Assembly: GCA_045564655.1 (NCBI GenBank)
Contig: JBJLGX010000001.1
Coordinates: 1-64,000, forward strand
Length of the DNA stretch: 64,000 nucleotides
Reading direction: 5' to 3'
Source: UBA826 sp045564655
Lineage (GTDB): Bacteria > Chloroflexota > Dehalococcoidia > Lucifugimonadales > UBA826
The position numbers were made by a program, and so were the translations under genes. The notes under the pieces are model-generated. The model did not search any database. It saw only the letters and a list, made by a program, of their open reading frames with translations, and was not told where the DNA came from. Below are positions 54,001 through 63,168 of this stretch, piece after piece; the stretch's first letter is position 1; every line of letters begins with the position of its first letter.

Positions 54001-54410
54001 TCGCTGAGCATTTTACGAAATAGATCACGGTCTTCTGCACTTTTGATTGTATTAACATTACTTCCTAATAGTTTTACATTGTATTTATCTAAGACACCTG
54101 ATTCATATAGTTCTATTGCTAGATTTAATCCAGTCTGGCCTCCTAATGTTGGCAGTAAAGCATCCGGAGACTCTTTTTCAAGGATTTTTTCAATTATTGG
54201 AACAGTTAGGGGTTCAATATATACTTTGTCTGCTATATCAGCATCAGTCATTATGGTTGCTGGATTTGAGTTTATTAATACTGTTTCGATTCCTTCTTCT
54301 CGCAAGGATTTGCATGCTTGAGTACCCGCATAATCAAACTCTGCGGCCTGACCAATAATTATTGGTCCTGAACCGATAACAAGGATTTTTTTATAAGATG
54401 ATTTAGTCAC
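51090..54410 (-). CDS. carB: Carbamoyl-phosphate synthase large subunit
   Basis: A 1106-residue enzyme with two ATP-grasp halves, an oligomerisation domain and a C-terminal MGS-like allosteric domain. GSGPIIIGQAAEFDYAGTQ and GSGPIRIGQGIEFDYCSVH mark the two repeats. It makes carbamoyl phosphate for pyrimidine and arginine synthesis together with CarA. The carA stop lies 12 nt upstream of its start. Confidence 0.97.
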   Translation of the reverse strand: MTKSSYKKILVIGSGPIIIGQAAEFDYAGTQACKSLREEGIETVLINSNPATIMTDADIADKVYIEPLTVPIIEKILEKESPDALLPTLGGQTGLNLAIELYESGVLDKYNVKLLGSNVNTIKSAEDRDLFRKMLSEIGEPVPASMVANSKEEAYSAKEEIGLPLVIRPAYTLGGTGGGIANSEEEFEEISSSGLSASPIHQILIEKSIVGWKELEYEVIRDSADNCITICNMENIDPMGVHTGDSIVVAPSQTLSDNDHQMLRSASLKIIRELGIEGGCNVQFALAPNELIAKTLPGYTEYQEKYYVIEVNPRVSRSSALASKATGYPIARVAAKIAIGKTLDEIPNSVTEKTLAAFEPSIDYCVVKIPRWPFDKFSTGDRILGTQMKATGEVMSIDRTFESAFQKAIRSLEISNHSILWEDTKWDISKDTKNINKSLLRPSDERMWVIFAMLRKGIPSKTLSEITGIDPWFMNAFDTLIKMESTLKYNEMSYELMRSAKRLGFSDSDIAKLTRNSSEDIRKARKKYGLRPVYKMVDTCAGEFEALTPYFYSTYEDENEALPLEGNKAIVIGSGPIRIGQGIEFDYCSVHAAWALQQENVKSILINSNPETVSTDFDTSDRLYFEPLDEESVRDIIENETSHDSDNYPSSIVQFGGQTAINLSQYLSEYSLPILGSSAESIDTASDRHLFEEFLTKVGIPNPPGSAVSTLEEALNVAQEVGYPVLVRPSYVLGGRAMEIVQNATELARYMNNAFEAGGGRRVLIDKYFEGREVEVDAICDGDNVLIPGIMEHVERAGVHSGDSMAIYPALTLSEKEIDTIVDYTIRIGKSLDVKGLMNIQYVVVGGSSYRNPQEGRTLREDTQVYVIEVNPRSSRTIPFISKITGVPMVNLAVKAMLGRKITDFGYQEGLWKKQKSIGVKAPVFSMSKLAGVDTFLGPEMKSTGEVMGIDTDFESAATKALIAANLMLPEKGSILMSISDEDKADSIQLIHELHKIGYKFFATEGTASVISGLGLPVVMVPKILDQEEGPNVVDIIDNGTVNAVINTVTGDRDVLQDGFHIRRAAVERKIPCFTSIDTARTSVSRLGKNGTSFKVTTIQEHLGSQ

Positions 54411-54422
54411 TTTTACCTGCTT

Positions 54423-55529
54423 TTATATTGATTCTTTTATCATATTTATGAATTGGTCAAAAATATATTCGTTGTCTTTAGGACCAGGAGAAGCTTCTGA
54501 ATGATATTGAATACTCATAGCTGGTAATGATTTATGTTTTAGTCCTTCAACTGTTAAATCATTCATGCTAATGTGGGTCACCTCAGCTTCTTGTGGAAGC
54601 GAATCTGCATCTATAGAATATCCATGATTTTGAGAAGTTATGTACACTCGATCCGTTAATAGATCTTTTACTGGGTGATTTGATCCGCGATGTCCAAATT
54701 TCAATTTGTATGTTTTGCCCCCCATAGCCTTGCCAAGCACTTGATTGCCCATGCATATCCCCATAATAGGCACTCTTCCAAGTAGTTTTTTAGTCATGTT
54801 AGCTGTGTAGTCTAATAATTCAGGATTCCCTGGGCCTGGAGATAACATAATTCCGTCTGGGTTTCGTTCAAGTAATTCATCTGCTGTAGCATTAGAAGGG
54901 AACACCTCAACATGACAACCTTTACTTCTTAAAATTCTTAATATGTTGTACTTTAATCCAAAATCTGAAACTAATATTTTTAATTTTGGATCTAGTGATT
55001 CAGCATCTCGGAGTCCTATATTCCAATTATAGGTTTCTTTTGTAGAAACTTTATTAACATAATCTAATTCGTCATAAATAGGAGTCTTTTTCATCAATTT
55101 CAAAGCGTCTTTTTCTGTTATTCCTATTGCGATGCCTCCCATCATTACTCCATTATTGCGAATTCGTTTGGTTACTGCTCTTGTATCTATTTCACTAATA
55201 CCGGGAACATTTTGAGATTTTAGAAAATCAGAAATAGTTTGAACGCTATCTGTATGGCTAGGTTCTGGACAATACTGCCTGACCACTAATCCTGAAACTT
55301 GTATTTTTTTCGATTCGTTAGAATATTCACTTATCCCGTAATTACCTATTAAAGGATATGTTGGCACTACGATTTGGCCTGCATATGACGGGTCTGTCAG
55401 CATTTCTTGATACCCTGTCATTGCTGTATTGAACACTACTTCCCCAAATACTGATTCATCGTTGTACCCAAATGAGACCCCAGGATAAATCGATCCATCT
55501 TGTAATATTAAAAATGCTAGTTCATTCAT
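54423..55529 (-). CDS. carA: Carbamoyl-phosphate synthase small subunit
   Basis: A 368-residue glutamine amidotransferase. The N-terminal half has DGSIYPGVSFG and NTAMTGYQEMLTDPSY. The C-terminal class I GATase has the catalytic Cys in MGICMGNQ and the His/Glu in YHSEASPGP. It overlaps pyrC by 4 bp (ATGA). Confidence 0.97.
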   Translation of the reverse strand: MNELAFLILQDGSIYPGVSFGYNDESVFGEVVFNTAMTGYQEMLTDPSYAGQIVVPTYPLIGNYGISEYSNESKKIQVSGLVVRQYCPEPSHTDSVQTISDFLKSQNVPGISEIDTRAVTKRIRNNGVMMGGIAIGITEKDALKLMKKTPIYDELDYVNKVSTKETYNWNIGLRDAESLDPKLKILVSDFGLKYNILRILRSKGCHVEVFPSNATADELLERNPDGIMLSPGPGNPELLDYTANMTKKLLGRVPIMGICMGNQVLGKAMGGKTYKLKFGHRGSNHPVKDLLTDRVYITSQNHGYSIDADSLPQEAEVTHISMNDLTVEGLKHKSLPAMSIQYHSEASPGPKDNEYIFDQFINMIKESI

Positions 55530-56875
55530 ACTTTTGTTATACCTTCCCTTTTGTCATCGTATATAGGGACTCCTTTTTTGATAGTTGTTTTGATCTTACC
55601 TGTCAAAATTTCTCCATCTAGTGGAGTGTTTTTACCTTTAGATAAGAATTTGCTTGCCTGTATTTTCCATTTTTCGGTAGGATTAAATATAGTTAAATCT
55701 GCAACTTTACCTACTTCAATACTTCCAATGTCTAAATTTAAAAAATTTGCAGGATTAACAGTTAACTTTTCTATGAGAAGTGGAATAGTTATTTTGGATG
55801 TTTTTGTTAATGATATAAGTGAAGGAAGAGCTGTTTCCAAAACACTTATGCCAAAAGCGGCCTCATCCATGGTGCACATTTTATCGATTTCTGAATGAGG
55901 GGCATGGTCAGTAGCTATGATATCTATTGTTCCGTCTAATATTCCTTCTATCATTGCACTCTTATCTGATAAAGACCTGAGAGGCGGATTAACTTTTGCC
56001 ATTGTGTTATATGAATTAATTGTTACAGGATCATAATTACCAGTGTCGGTGTTGATCCCAAGTACTGATTTATCTGTTAGAGTTAGGTGATGAGGTGTCA
56101 CCTCACAAGTTATATTTATTCCCTCACTTTTCGCATTTCTTATGAGATTAATTGAACCTTCCGTACTGACATGAGCTATGTGAATATGCCCTCCAGTTAA
56201 TTTTGCTAGCGAAATATCTCTTGCAACCATTATTTCTTCAGCTGAGTTTGGCATACCTTTAATTCCTAATAAAGTTGACACCCAACTTTCGTTCATGTGA
56301 GCCCCGTTTGATAATTCAGGCACTTCGCAGTGATTTATGATTGGTAAATTTAGACTTGAGCTATAAGCTAATGCGTGGCGCATGATATTTGAATCAGATA
56401 CTGGGTTCCCGTCATCGCTGAATCCAATTACTCCAGCTTCTGCCAAATCGGACATTTCAGTAATTTCATTTCCTTTTCTGCCTTTTGTTACGGCACCTAT
56501 TGGATAAACATCTATAATAGCCTCTTCTTTTGATTTGTTAGTGATAAATTCAATAACAGACCTGTTGTCCATAGCCGGTATTGTATTGGGCATTGCACAG
56601 ATGGCTGTAAATCCACCTGCAGCAGCAGCATTTGTTCCTGAAACTACAGTTTCTTTATATTCTTCACCTGGCTCACGTAAATGGCAATGTATATCTATAA
56701 ATCCTGGTGACACAATGCAGTTACTGGCGTCTAACAGGTTGTAATTTTCAGATTTCTCTATGGTTGAATCTATATTTTCAATTTTATTACCAGAAATTAA
56801 TATGTCCCTAAAACTATCAGTGTTAGTTTTAGGATTTATAACTCTACCGCCGTAGATCAACAATTTTTTAGCCAC
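55526..56875 (-). CDS. pyrC: Dihydroorotase
   Basis: A 449-residue class I dihydroorotase. FIDIHCHLREPG gives the HxH zinc site, INHCE and HIAHVST contribute the other His residues, and ATDHAPHSE holds the catalytic Asp. It converts carbamoyl-aspartate to dihydroorotate. Between pyrB and carA in the operon. Confidence 0.96.
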   Translation of the reverse strand: MAKKLLIYGGRVINPKTNTDSFRDILISGNKIENIDSTIEKSENYNLLDASNCIVSPGFIDIHCHLREPGEEYKETVVSGTNAAAAGGFTAICAMPNTIPAMDNRSVIEFITNKSKEEAIIDVYPIGAVTKGRKGNEITEMSDLAEAGVIGFSDDGNPVSDSNIMRHALAYSSSLNLPIINHCEVPELSNGAHMNESWVSTLLGIKGMPNSAEEIMVARDISLAKLTGGHIHIAHVSTEGSINLIRNAKSEGINITCEVTPHHLTLTDKSVLGINTDTGNYDPVTINSYNTMAKVNPPLRSLSDKSAMIEGILDGTIDIIATDHAPHSEIDKMCTMDEAAFGISVLETALPSLISLTKTSKITIPLLIEKLTVNPANFLNLDIGSIEVGKVADLTIFNPTEKWKIQASKFLSKGKNTPLDGEILTGKIKTTIKKGVPIYDDKREGITKV

Positions 56876-56903
56876 TATTTAGAGCTCCTTAGATATATAA
56901 TCA

Positions 56904-57875
56904 TTACTTTGAACACATTATGTTTAATAACGCCATTCTTAACGCTACTCCGCTAGTAACTTGCTCTTCAATAATAGAATTTGCTCCATGAGCCACTTCA
57001 GGTTCTATTTCGATTCCTTCATTCATTGGTCCAGGGTGCATTACAATCACTTCAGGGCTTGCCTTTTCTAGTCTCTTTTGACTAATTCCAAATTCTCTTG
57101 AATATTCTCTTAATGTGGGCAGGTGTCCACTTTGTTGTCGTTCTAATTGAAGTCTTAATGCCATAACTATGTCAGCATTTTTAAGAGCATTATTTATATT
57201 AGATGTCACTTCTATTTTATTAAGAGGATGTCCTTTTACATGGTTTAATCCTTTAATAAAATCATTTGGGAGCAGAGTTTTGGGGCCGCATATTGTAATG
57301 TCGGCACCTAATTTACTAAGCCCCCACATTTGTGACCGAGCTACACGAGAGTATAGGATGTCTCCTATTATTGTGATTTTTTTACCTTCTACAGATCCCA
57401 CTTTTTTCTTGATTGTGTAAAGGTCTAATAGTGCTTGAGTTGGATGAGCATGCGTTCCATCACCTGCATTAATGATTCCTGTTTTTATTTGCTTAGCCAT
57501 AAAATAAGGAGCACCAGAGTGAGGGTGCCGGACTATAACTATATCAGCTCCTATAGCTTGAATGGTGAGAGCAGTATTTAAAAGTGATTCTCCTTTATTA
57601 TTACTACTTGTTTTAGTATTGATGTTTATCACATCTGCACTTAATATCTTCCCAGCTTGCTCAAAAGATACACGAGTTCGAGTGCTTGATTCGTAGAATA
57701 AAGTTACGATTGTCTTTCCTCTTAGGCTAGGGACTTTCTTAATATCTCTATTTAACACTTCCTCCATACTTACTGTGTGGGTAAGTATGCTTTCTATTTC
57801 GTCCTTTGTGAGAGAATTTATGTCTAACATGTTTGTTAGTTCGGCTATGTTGGGGTTTTTTATTTCAGTTTGCAT
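56904..57875 (-). CDS. pyrB: Aspartate carbamoyltransferase catalytic chain
   Basis: A 323-residue transferase. ESSTRTRVSFEQAG is the carbamoyl-phosphate loop, then VRHPHSGAPY, HPTQALLDLYTI and the C-terminal VMHPGPMNEGIEI. The first step after carbamoyl phosphate in pyrimidine synthesis. No pyrI regulatory chain is present. Its start overlaps pyrR by 11 bp. Confidence 0.97.
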   Translation of the reverse strand: MQTEIKNPNIAELTNMLDINSLTKDEIESILTHTVSMEEVLNRDIKKVPSLRGKTIVTLFYESSTRTRVSFEQAGKILSADVININTKTSSNNKGESLLNTALTIQAIGADIVIVRHPHSGAPYFMAKQIKTGIINAGDGTHAHPTQALLDLYTIKKKVGSVEGKKITIIGDILYSRVARSQMWGLSKLGADITICGPKTLLPNDFIKGLNHVKGHPLNKIEVTSNINNALKNADIVMALRLQLERQQSGHLPTLREYSREFGISQKRLEKASPEVIVMHPGPMNEGIEIEPEVAHGANSIIEEQVTSGVALRMALLNIMCSK

Positions 57876-58410
57876 TAGTAGCCCTGCTTTCTGTTATGGT
57901 CACTTCATCAAGCCCATCTATTTCTGTAAGATTTACTTTTATATCTTCCTGTCTTGATGTAGGAATATTTTTCCCAATGAAGTCTGCTCTAATAGGAATT
58001 TCTCGGTGACCTCTATCAACTAATACAGCTAGTTGAATTTGTTTTGGTCGGCCCAAGTCATGTATTGCATCCATTGCAGCTCTTATGGATCGCCCGGTAT
58101 ATAAGACATCATCAACTAATATAATAGTTTTAGAATTTATATCTTCAGGTATTTTTGTTGGCTTAATGTGGGCCACTCCCCTTTCTGACGTATCATCTCT
58201 GTATAGTCCGATATCTAATTCTCCTACAGTAATAGATACTCCCTCAAAAAGATTGATGGCTTTTTTTATCCTATTAGCAAGAGGGACTCCTCTAGAGTGC
58301 ATTCCTACTAAAATCAAATCTTCCGTACCTGAATTTCTTTCTAATATTTCATGAGATATTCGAGATATAGCTCTTTGTATTTGATCAGAAGACTGGATGA
58401 GCTTTTTCAT
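57865..58410 (-). CDS. pyrR: Bifunctional pyr operon regulator / uracil phosphoribosyltransferase PyrR
   Basis: A 181-residue PRTase-fold RNA-binding protein. The PRPP motif reads ILVDDVLYTGRSIRAAMD. It binds the leader of the pyr mRNA when UMP is high and promotes termination. ATG 58410 is chosen: the longer frame would run through the terminator and its poly-T. The attenuator in front confirms the role. Confidence 0.95.
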   Translation of the reverse strand: MKKLIQSSDQIQRAISRISHEILERNSGTEDLILVGMHSRGVPLANRIKKAINLFEGVSITVGELDIGLYRDDTSERGVAHIKPTKIPEDINSKTIILVDDVLYTGRSIRAAMDAIHDLGRPKQIQLAVLVDRGHREIPIRADFIGKNIPTSRQEDIKVNLTEIDGLDEVTITESRATNAN

Positions 58411-58449
58411 CTTGTGATGATATTGAAAATTGTAGTTATATTTGATTTC

Positions 58450-58535
58450 AAAAAAAAACCTCCTGCCTACGACAAGAGGAAACATCAAGGCAGTTTGTTA
58501 ACTACCGATTTCCCTTGCCTGACTCACTGGACTAG
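58450..58535 (-). promoter_or_regulatory. PyrR-type transcription attenuator leader of the pyr operon
   Basis: On the minus strand a conserved-looking AGTCCAGTGAG (58523-58533) matches the PyrR-binding loop pattern (ARUCCNGNGAGGYU-like). It is followed by AGGCA, then TGCCT, then a terminator stem CTGCCT/AGGCAG (58488-58493 with 58463-58468) ending in GGAGG and a run of eight T (58451-58458). AGGCA/TGCCT can form a competing antiterminator. Exact pairing was not computed. Confidence 0.75.
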
Positions 58536-58619
58536 CTTAAAGGGTAAATATTTAACTGTGTGTCTATAATATACTTTATGTAAAGACTATTCAACTATAA
58601 GAAGTTTGAATGAATAATA

Positions 58620-59792
58620 TTAGATATTTGATTCTAGAGTGAATAAACTTCTATTTAAATTCTGATCCCAACTACCATTCGTGATATATTTTGCTGAAAT
58701 ATATCCAATATGATCGGATGATTTTGCGGCATGCCCATTACCGCCTACAGAAACAAAAAGGTTTTTTTCAACCTCATCAATTATGGGGTATTTATTTTTA
58801 GTCCAAGTCACGGCACAAGTATCAATGTGGACAGAATTAAAAATCTTTTTGTCATAAATCGAATTTAATTCTGTCTCAAGACCATTTTTTTCGTTAGATT
58901 CAATCTCACCTTTAAACCAACTGATTGCTTCTTTATAAGAATCAATATTATTGAAGTGGGACCATCCTATTTTTATATAAGTTTTACCGTTAGGGTATGT
59001 AATAGCAGGTAAAAAGTAGACGTCTTCTCCTTCTTCTGGCTTATGAATAAGGCTAGGATATTTTTTAAGTTCACTAATGTACTTTTTTTTAATTTCTCCC
59101 AAGAGTGTAGTGCGACCTTTTATTTCGACTGGTAATTTATTTCTCAAAATATTTGTAAAATTAGTAAATGCTCCAGCACATATCAATATTTGTTTTGAAA
59201 AAACTGTTGAATCATTATTAGTTTTTAAATTAAAAATATTTTTAGATTTACTGATATTTACAACGAAATCATTTATGTATTTGCCTTTATTGGATTTGAA
59301 AATATTTTTTTGAGCATGAACTAATTTTCGAGCACTTATATACCCTGAGTTTCTAGGTTCGAATATATATTTTGATTTTTTAGGAAGATTTATATATTGA
59401 TAAGTATCATCAATATATAAATCTTCTTGCGTTAAGTATTCAAAGTTTACTTTATTGGATGTTTCAATTAAATTGTTGCAGTAACTTTCTGTACCAACTG
59501 ATAAAGATCCAACTTCAGTATAAAAATTAATACCAGATTTTTTTTCAATTGTTTTATAAGATTCGATTGATTTTTTTGCCAAATACGCCCATTCAAACAT
59601 ACTGTCAGATATTCGAGTTATCCGACCTTCATCATAATGACTGCCAAATATGCCGTCATGATGTTTTTTGTTGTCAGGTTCGGATGGGCCAACAAGAACA
59701 GTATTAGGGTTACTTTCAGAAATATATTTTGCTGTAGCAGAACCTATTAGTCCAGCTCCAACAACAGCATAATCAAATACATTATTAGACAA
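58620..59792 (-). CDS. FAD-dependent amine oxidase (sarcosine oxidase/DAO-like)
   Basis: A 390-residue flavoenzyme. VVGAGLIGSATAKYI binds FAD. GRITRIS follows the substrate-channel region, and DTCAVTWTKNKYPIID matches the monomeric sarcosine oxidase segment whose cysteine links covalently to FAD. It probably oxidises an N-methyl amino acid or related secondary amine. It stands apart from the pyr operon, downstream of no obvious partner. Confidence 0.87.
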   Translation of the reverse strand: MSNNVFDYAVVGAGLIGSATAKYISESNPNTVLVGPSEPDNKKHHDGIFGSHYDEGRITRISDSMFEWAYLAKKSIESYKTIEKKSGINFYTEVGSLSVGTESYCNNLIETSNKVNFEYLTQEDLYIDDTYQYINLPKKSKYIFEPRNSGYISARKLVHAQKNIFKSNKGKYINDFVVNISKSKNIFNLKTNNDSTVFSKQILICAGAFTNFTNILRNKLPVEIKGRTTLLGEIKKKYISELKKYPSLIHKPEEGEDVYFLPAITYPNGKTYIKIGWSHFNNIDSYKEAISWFKGEIESNEKNGLETELNSIYDKKIFNSVHIDTCAVTWTKNKYPIIDEVEKNLFVSVGGNGHAAKSSDHIGYISAKYITNGSWDQNLNRSLFTLESNI

Positions 59793-59900
59793 ATGGAATA
59801 ACCTTTTTTTGCAAAACTCTCATAATTTAAGACCTAATTTATGATGTTAGTTTTTTTGTTGGATGAGATAATAGCTTGATTGTAACATTGAGAGGTAGAC

Positions 59901-60470
59901 TTGTTTAAGAAGAATTTTTCTTGGTTTGCTAATAACCAGAAAGAGTTGCCGGAAGTTGATTTAAAAGGTGACTTAGTTCATATTAGAGAAAAAAAGATTG
60001 AGGATATTGCTGATGAGTATTCTTGGCGTACTGATGAGGAACTATCTCGCTTAGACGCTACGCGCCCTCTTACTATGTCATATGATGATTTCTTTAGGTA
60101 TTCCAAAGAGGAAATGAAGTTTCCTAATTACAAGTCAAAAAAATTAGCACTAGATACTATAGATAATATACATATAGGGAATCTTATGTACTATGACTAT
60201 AGTATTTCTAATAAACAAACCGAATTAGGGATTATGATAGGAGATAAAGATTATTGGGGCAAAGGTTACGGCACGGAAGCTGTTCAAGTATTACTTGAAT
60301 ATTTGTTTACGGTTTTAAATCTAGAAAAAGTATATTTACACACGTTATCATGGAACTATAGAGCTCAAGCATCTTTTATAAGAGCTGGTTTTAACATTGT
60401 GAGATCTGTCAGAAGGGGAGGGCATGATTTTATACTGATGGATGTTAATAAATCTGATTGGATAAAATAA
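59901..60470 (+). CDS. GNAT family N-acetyltransferase (RimJ/RimL-like)
   Basis: A 189-residue acetyltransferase with TTG start after GAGAGGTAG. VHIREKKIEDIADEY opens the fold, the acetyl-CoA pyrophosphate motif is DYWGKGYGTEAVQVLLEYLF, and LEKVYLHTLSWNYRAQASFIRAGF is the usual C-terminal segment. Could acetylate a ribosomal protein, polyamine or antibiotic. Substrate unknown. Confidence 0.88.
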   Translation: MFKKNFSWFANNQKELPEVDLKGDLVHIREKKIEDIADEYSWRTDEELSRLDATRPLTMSYDDFFRYSKEEMKFPNYKSKKLALDTIDNIHIGNLMYYDYSISNKQTELGIMIGDKDYWGKGYGTEAVQVLLEYLFTVLNLEKVYLHTLSWNYRAQASFIRAGFNIVRSVRRGGHDFILMDVNKSDWIK

Positions 60471-60476
60471 CAGTAC

Positions 60477-61340
60477 TTATAGATCTATTTTAGATAATTC
60501 ATCAGCAAACAATATTTCTCCGGAATATATACTAGTTATTTCCTCTTGTCCTCTAATTTGTGCCTGAGGTTTAGATAAATTAGGCCCGATATGTACAAGG
60601 ACTAATTTTTTTACTCCGGCCTCTTCTGCCATTTTTGCAGCCCCGCCTGTTCCACATTGTCCGAGGTGTTCTCCATTTTCATCCATTTCAGCTTGTTCGT
60701 CCCAACACATGCATAGCATCAAGTCGGCATCTTGGGCCAATTTTGTCACAGATTCACATGGTTGGGTGTCTCCTGTAAAAACAATACTTCCATCAGGTGT
60801 TTCAAATCTATAGGCAAGTGAATCTAAATACGGTTGGACATGTATTGCAGGAGCAGCTGATACTGACCAGTTATCTGTTGAATATACTAGCCCTGGCCCT
60901 ACATCTTTTGCGATAACATTTGGTGGTGTTCTAGGTAGTTCTCCACCACGGTTGACATAAACTTTTTGACTTAATGGGTGATTGATTCGTGCTATCCAGT
61001 CATGAGCAAAAAGCCCATCCTCTTCATTTAATATTCCATGAGTTATTTTCTCGGTCAATTCTGGGCCGAATACCTTTAAAGTATCTTCAGTACCTATACT
61101 TTGATCCCATCGACATAATAAGAAACAAGGGTAATCAATATCATGGTCAAAGTGATGATGAGTGAAAAACATATGATTGATATCTGTTGGCCATAATCCT
61201 GATTTGACTAATTTATGTGTAGCGGCAGGGCCACAATCTAACATTATTTGGTCATCGCCTATTTTTATTGCAAAAGCAGAACCAAAACGGTCCTTTGTCG
61301 GAGTAGGAGTTCCTGCTCCTAAAACATATACAGATGTCAT
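60477..61340 (-). CDS. Metallo-beta-lactamase-fold hydrolase (RNase Z-like)
   Basis: A 287-residue protein. FGSAFAIKIGDDQIMLDCGPAATHKL opens the fold, then FTHHHFDHDIDY (HxHxDH), FTGDTQPCES and a last His motif LVLVHIGPN complete the two-metal site. It resembles RNase Z and arylsulfatase-type family members. Substrate not fixed: tRNA 3' end or small ester are both possible. The CCA is encoded in the tRNA genes here, so a role in tRNA 3' trimming is open. Confidence 0.82.
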   Translation of the reverse strand: MTSVYVLGAGTPTPTKDRFGSAFAIKIGDDQIMLDCGPAATHKLVKSGLWPTDINHMFFTHHHFDHDIDYPCFLLCRWDQSIGTEDTLKVFGPELTEKITHGILNEEDGLFAHDWIARINHPLSQKVYVNRGGELPRTPPNVIAKDVGPGLVYSTDNWSVSAAPAIHVQPYLDSLAYRFETPDGSIVFTGDTQPCESVTKLAQDADLMLCMCWDEQAEMDENGEHLGQCGTGGAAKMAEEAGVKKLVLVHIGPNLSKPQAQIRGQEEITSIYSGEILFADELSKIDL

Positions 61341-61358
61341 TACGTATCCTTGTTTTTA

Positions 61359-63155
61359 CTATTCATATGAGTATATTCTAACACCACCATCTTCAGGGAT
61401 AATTATTATTTCATTCCCGATAGATTTTTCGATTGATTCGACAATACTTTTAGTAGTATCTAAATTTAGTTGGACATTTTCTGAGTTGGGGTCCATCCAT
61501 TTGAAGATTTTTATAGAATAACCAAGGTCATCTTCTAACTGGCCTAAGAAAAACTGATTATTATCAGGTAATAATATTGCGACATTTTTCTTTTTTATTG
61601 ATTTAATATTGGATGAGGCAGGAGAAGTATTTCTATTATCAGAAGGTTCTTTTTTATATAAACCCCAGTGATAAGGGGCAACTATAAGGTATGAGATAAG
61701 TACAGAAATCGGAATGGATATTGATTCTAGAGTATTTATTCCTACGTCACTAGAGATGATATCACGTAAAATTATGAATAAACCTGAAGTACCAAGAATG
61801 ACGGTAATAATAGTGAATAATCCTAGAATACTTATTAAATATATTCTTCTTATTGAAGAGTATTCTTCAGAATTTGATCTTGAAAAAGATTGTAATTGTT
61901 TATAACAATATACCCATATAATTCCACCTACTATTGTTGTGGATAGTGCCAAAGAAATTATTTCTAGGTTTGTTTCTGAATCAATGAAAACGGTATTACT
62001 TAGTGAATTTGCGATTGATGCTAATATCGATTGTATTAATATACTTATTCCAACCGAAAAAGAAATGATTCCAATAAAAGATAACAAGTAAGTAAATAAT
62101 TGATTTTGAGAATTTACTTGAGTTGATTCATTGGTTACTACATTCTTGATCACGTAATAATGATATGCGAAAAGCATTAATCCTACGCTTATAGAACTTA
62201 TGGAACCTGGCAATTGTGGTATCACATCATTTTCTGTATTCACTTGTAATATGAATTGAAATAATCCATACAATAATGCAATACTTGAAATTGTTATGGG
62301 TATCATTCCGCCGCATATTGTTATCAAATAAAGATAAAGTGACCTGATTCTGTTTTTGGTATCTTTAAATCCAAATAATATCCAATGTGATCCCCATAAT
62401 AGTGCCCCAGATATTAAAGATACAACAGGTTCCTTTATTGATTCCAATAATGTTTCATTGTTGTCAAACAATATTGGTGCATTGAAAATAACATCATATC
62501 CTGATCGTAATATTGAATATAAAATGGTTCCAATTCCTGTGGAAAGCATTATCAAACCAAATATACATGCACTGTATATATATATTCTTTGAACAAGATT
62601 TTTAGATTTAGAACTTGATTCATTAGTGTTGCTTAGCATCCAGTGATATATCCAAATAATCGAATATGGGAGTACTGTAGCGGTTTGCAACCACGCTGAG
62701 TCTTTTGTCCCTAATATAACTTGTAATATTCCAATAGTTGAAGATGTTAGTATTGCTATAGAAATAGCTAATATGGCATATATAAATACCGTACGTATAA
62801 CGGATAATTCTTCATAAGAATTTATATTGATCTGATTTTTTATTATTCTCCAATGTATGACCCAAACTGGGATTCCCACTATTAATAGAGATATCCCAAG
62901 GGGCACTGAGCTTGAATTATTTTGGATGATATTTTTATCGAATATATTTTCTAAGGTAAATTGTATTAATTGTGCTGATCCTATAGCAACCATCATTAGG
63001 GCAATGAAAGATACTAAATAAAAATATATTTTTTTTACTGTACTAACATTGGAATCAAGAGAAGATTGGTCTTTGCGTGAAAATATAAGATAAATAGCCG
63101 TAAATATAACGGTTATTACTATTAGAAATGGAGTAAATGTAAATATGTTATTTAT
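61359..63155 (-). CDS. DUF5671-type multi-pass membrane protein with a non-canonical start
   Basis: About 598 residues with twelve or more helices. A helix-loop repeat ends in an aromatic/His pair in several copies (VIHWRI, IYHWML, GSHWIL, AYHYYV, PYHWGL), the family hallmark. The first ATG (62996) lies within the first repeat, but the frame is open upstream to 63188 and includes KKIYFYLVSFIAL and another helix. No ATG, GTG or TTG occurs there. GAGGAG at 63163-63168 precedes an in-frame ATA at 63153-63155 by 7 nt, so ATA initiation is proposed. The C-terminal soluble part (last 100 residues) is hydrophilic. Function unknown. Confidence 0.75.
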   Translation of the reverse strand: MNNIFTFTPFLIVITVIFTAIYLIFSRKDQSSLDSNVSTVKKIYFYLVSFIALMMVAIGSAQLIQFTLENIFDKNIIQNNSSSVPLGISLLIVGIPVWVIHWRIIKNQININSYEELSVIRTVFIYAILAISIAILTSSTIGILQVILGTKDSAWLQTATVLPYSIIWIYHWMLSNTNESSSKSKNLVQRIYIYSACIFGLIMLSTGIGTILYSILRSGYDVIFNAPILFDNNETLLESIKEPVVSLISGALLWGSHWILFGFKDTKNRIRSLYLYLITICGGMIPITISSIALLYGLFQFILQVNTENDVIPQLPGSISSISVGLMLFAYHYYVIKNVVTNESTQVNSQNQLFTYLLSFIGIISFSVGISILIQSILASIANSLSNTVFIDSETNLEIISLALSTTIVGGIIWVYCYKQLQSFSRSNSEEYSSIRRIYLISILGLFTIITVILGTSGLFIILRDIISSDVGINTLESISIPISVLISYLIVAPYHWGLYKKEPSDNRNTSPASSNIKSIKKKNVAILLPDNNQFFLGQLEDDLGYSIKIFKWMDPNSENVQLNLDTTKSIVESIEKSIGNEIIIIPEDGGVRIYSYE

Positions 63156-63168
63156 TTTGCTGCTCCTC

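Noticed and set aside
51448..54358. Several open frames on the plus strand across carB
   Set aside because: They are shadows of the highly conserved carB frame and carry no recognisable domains.
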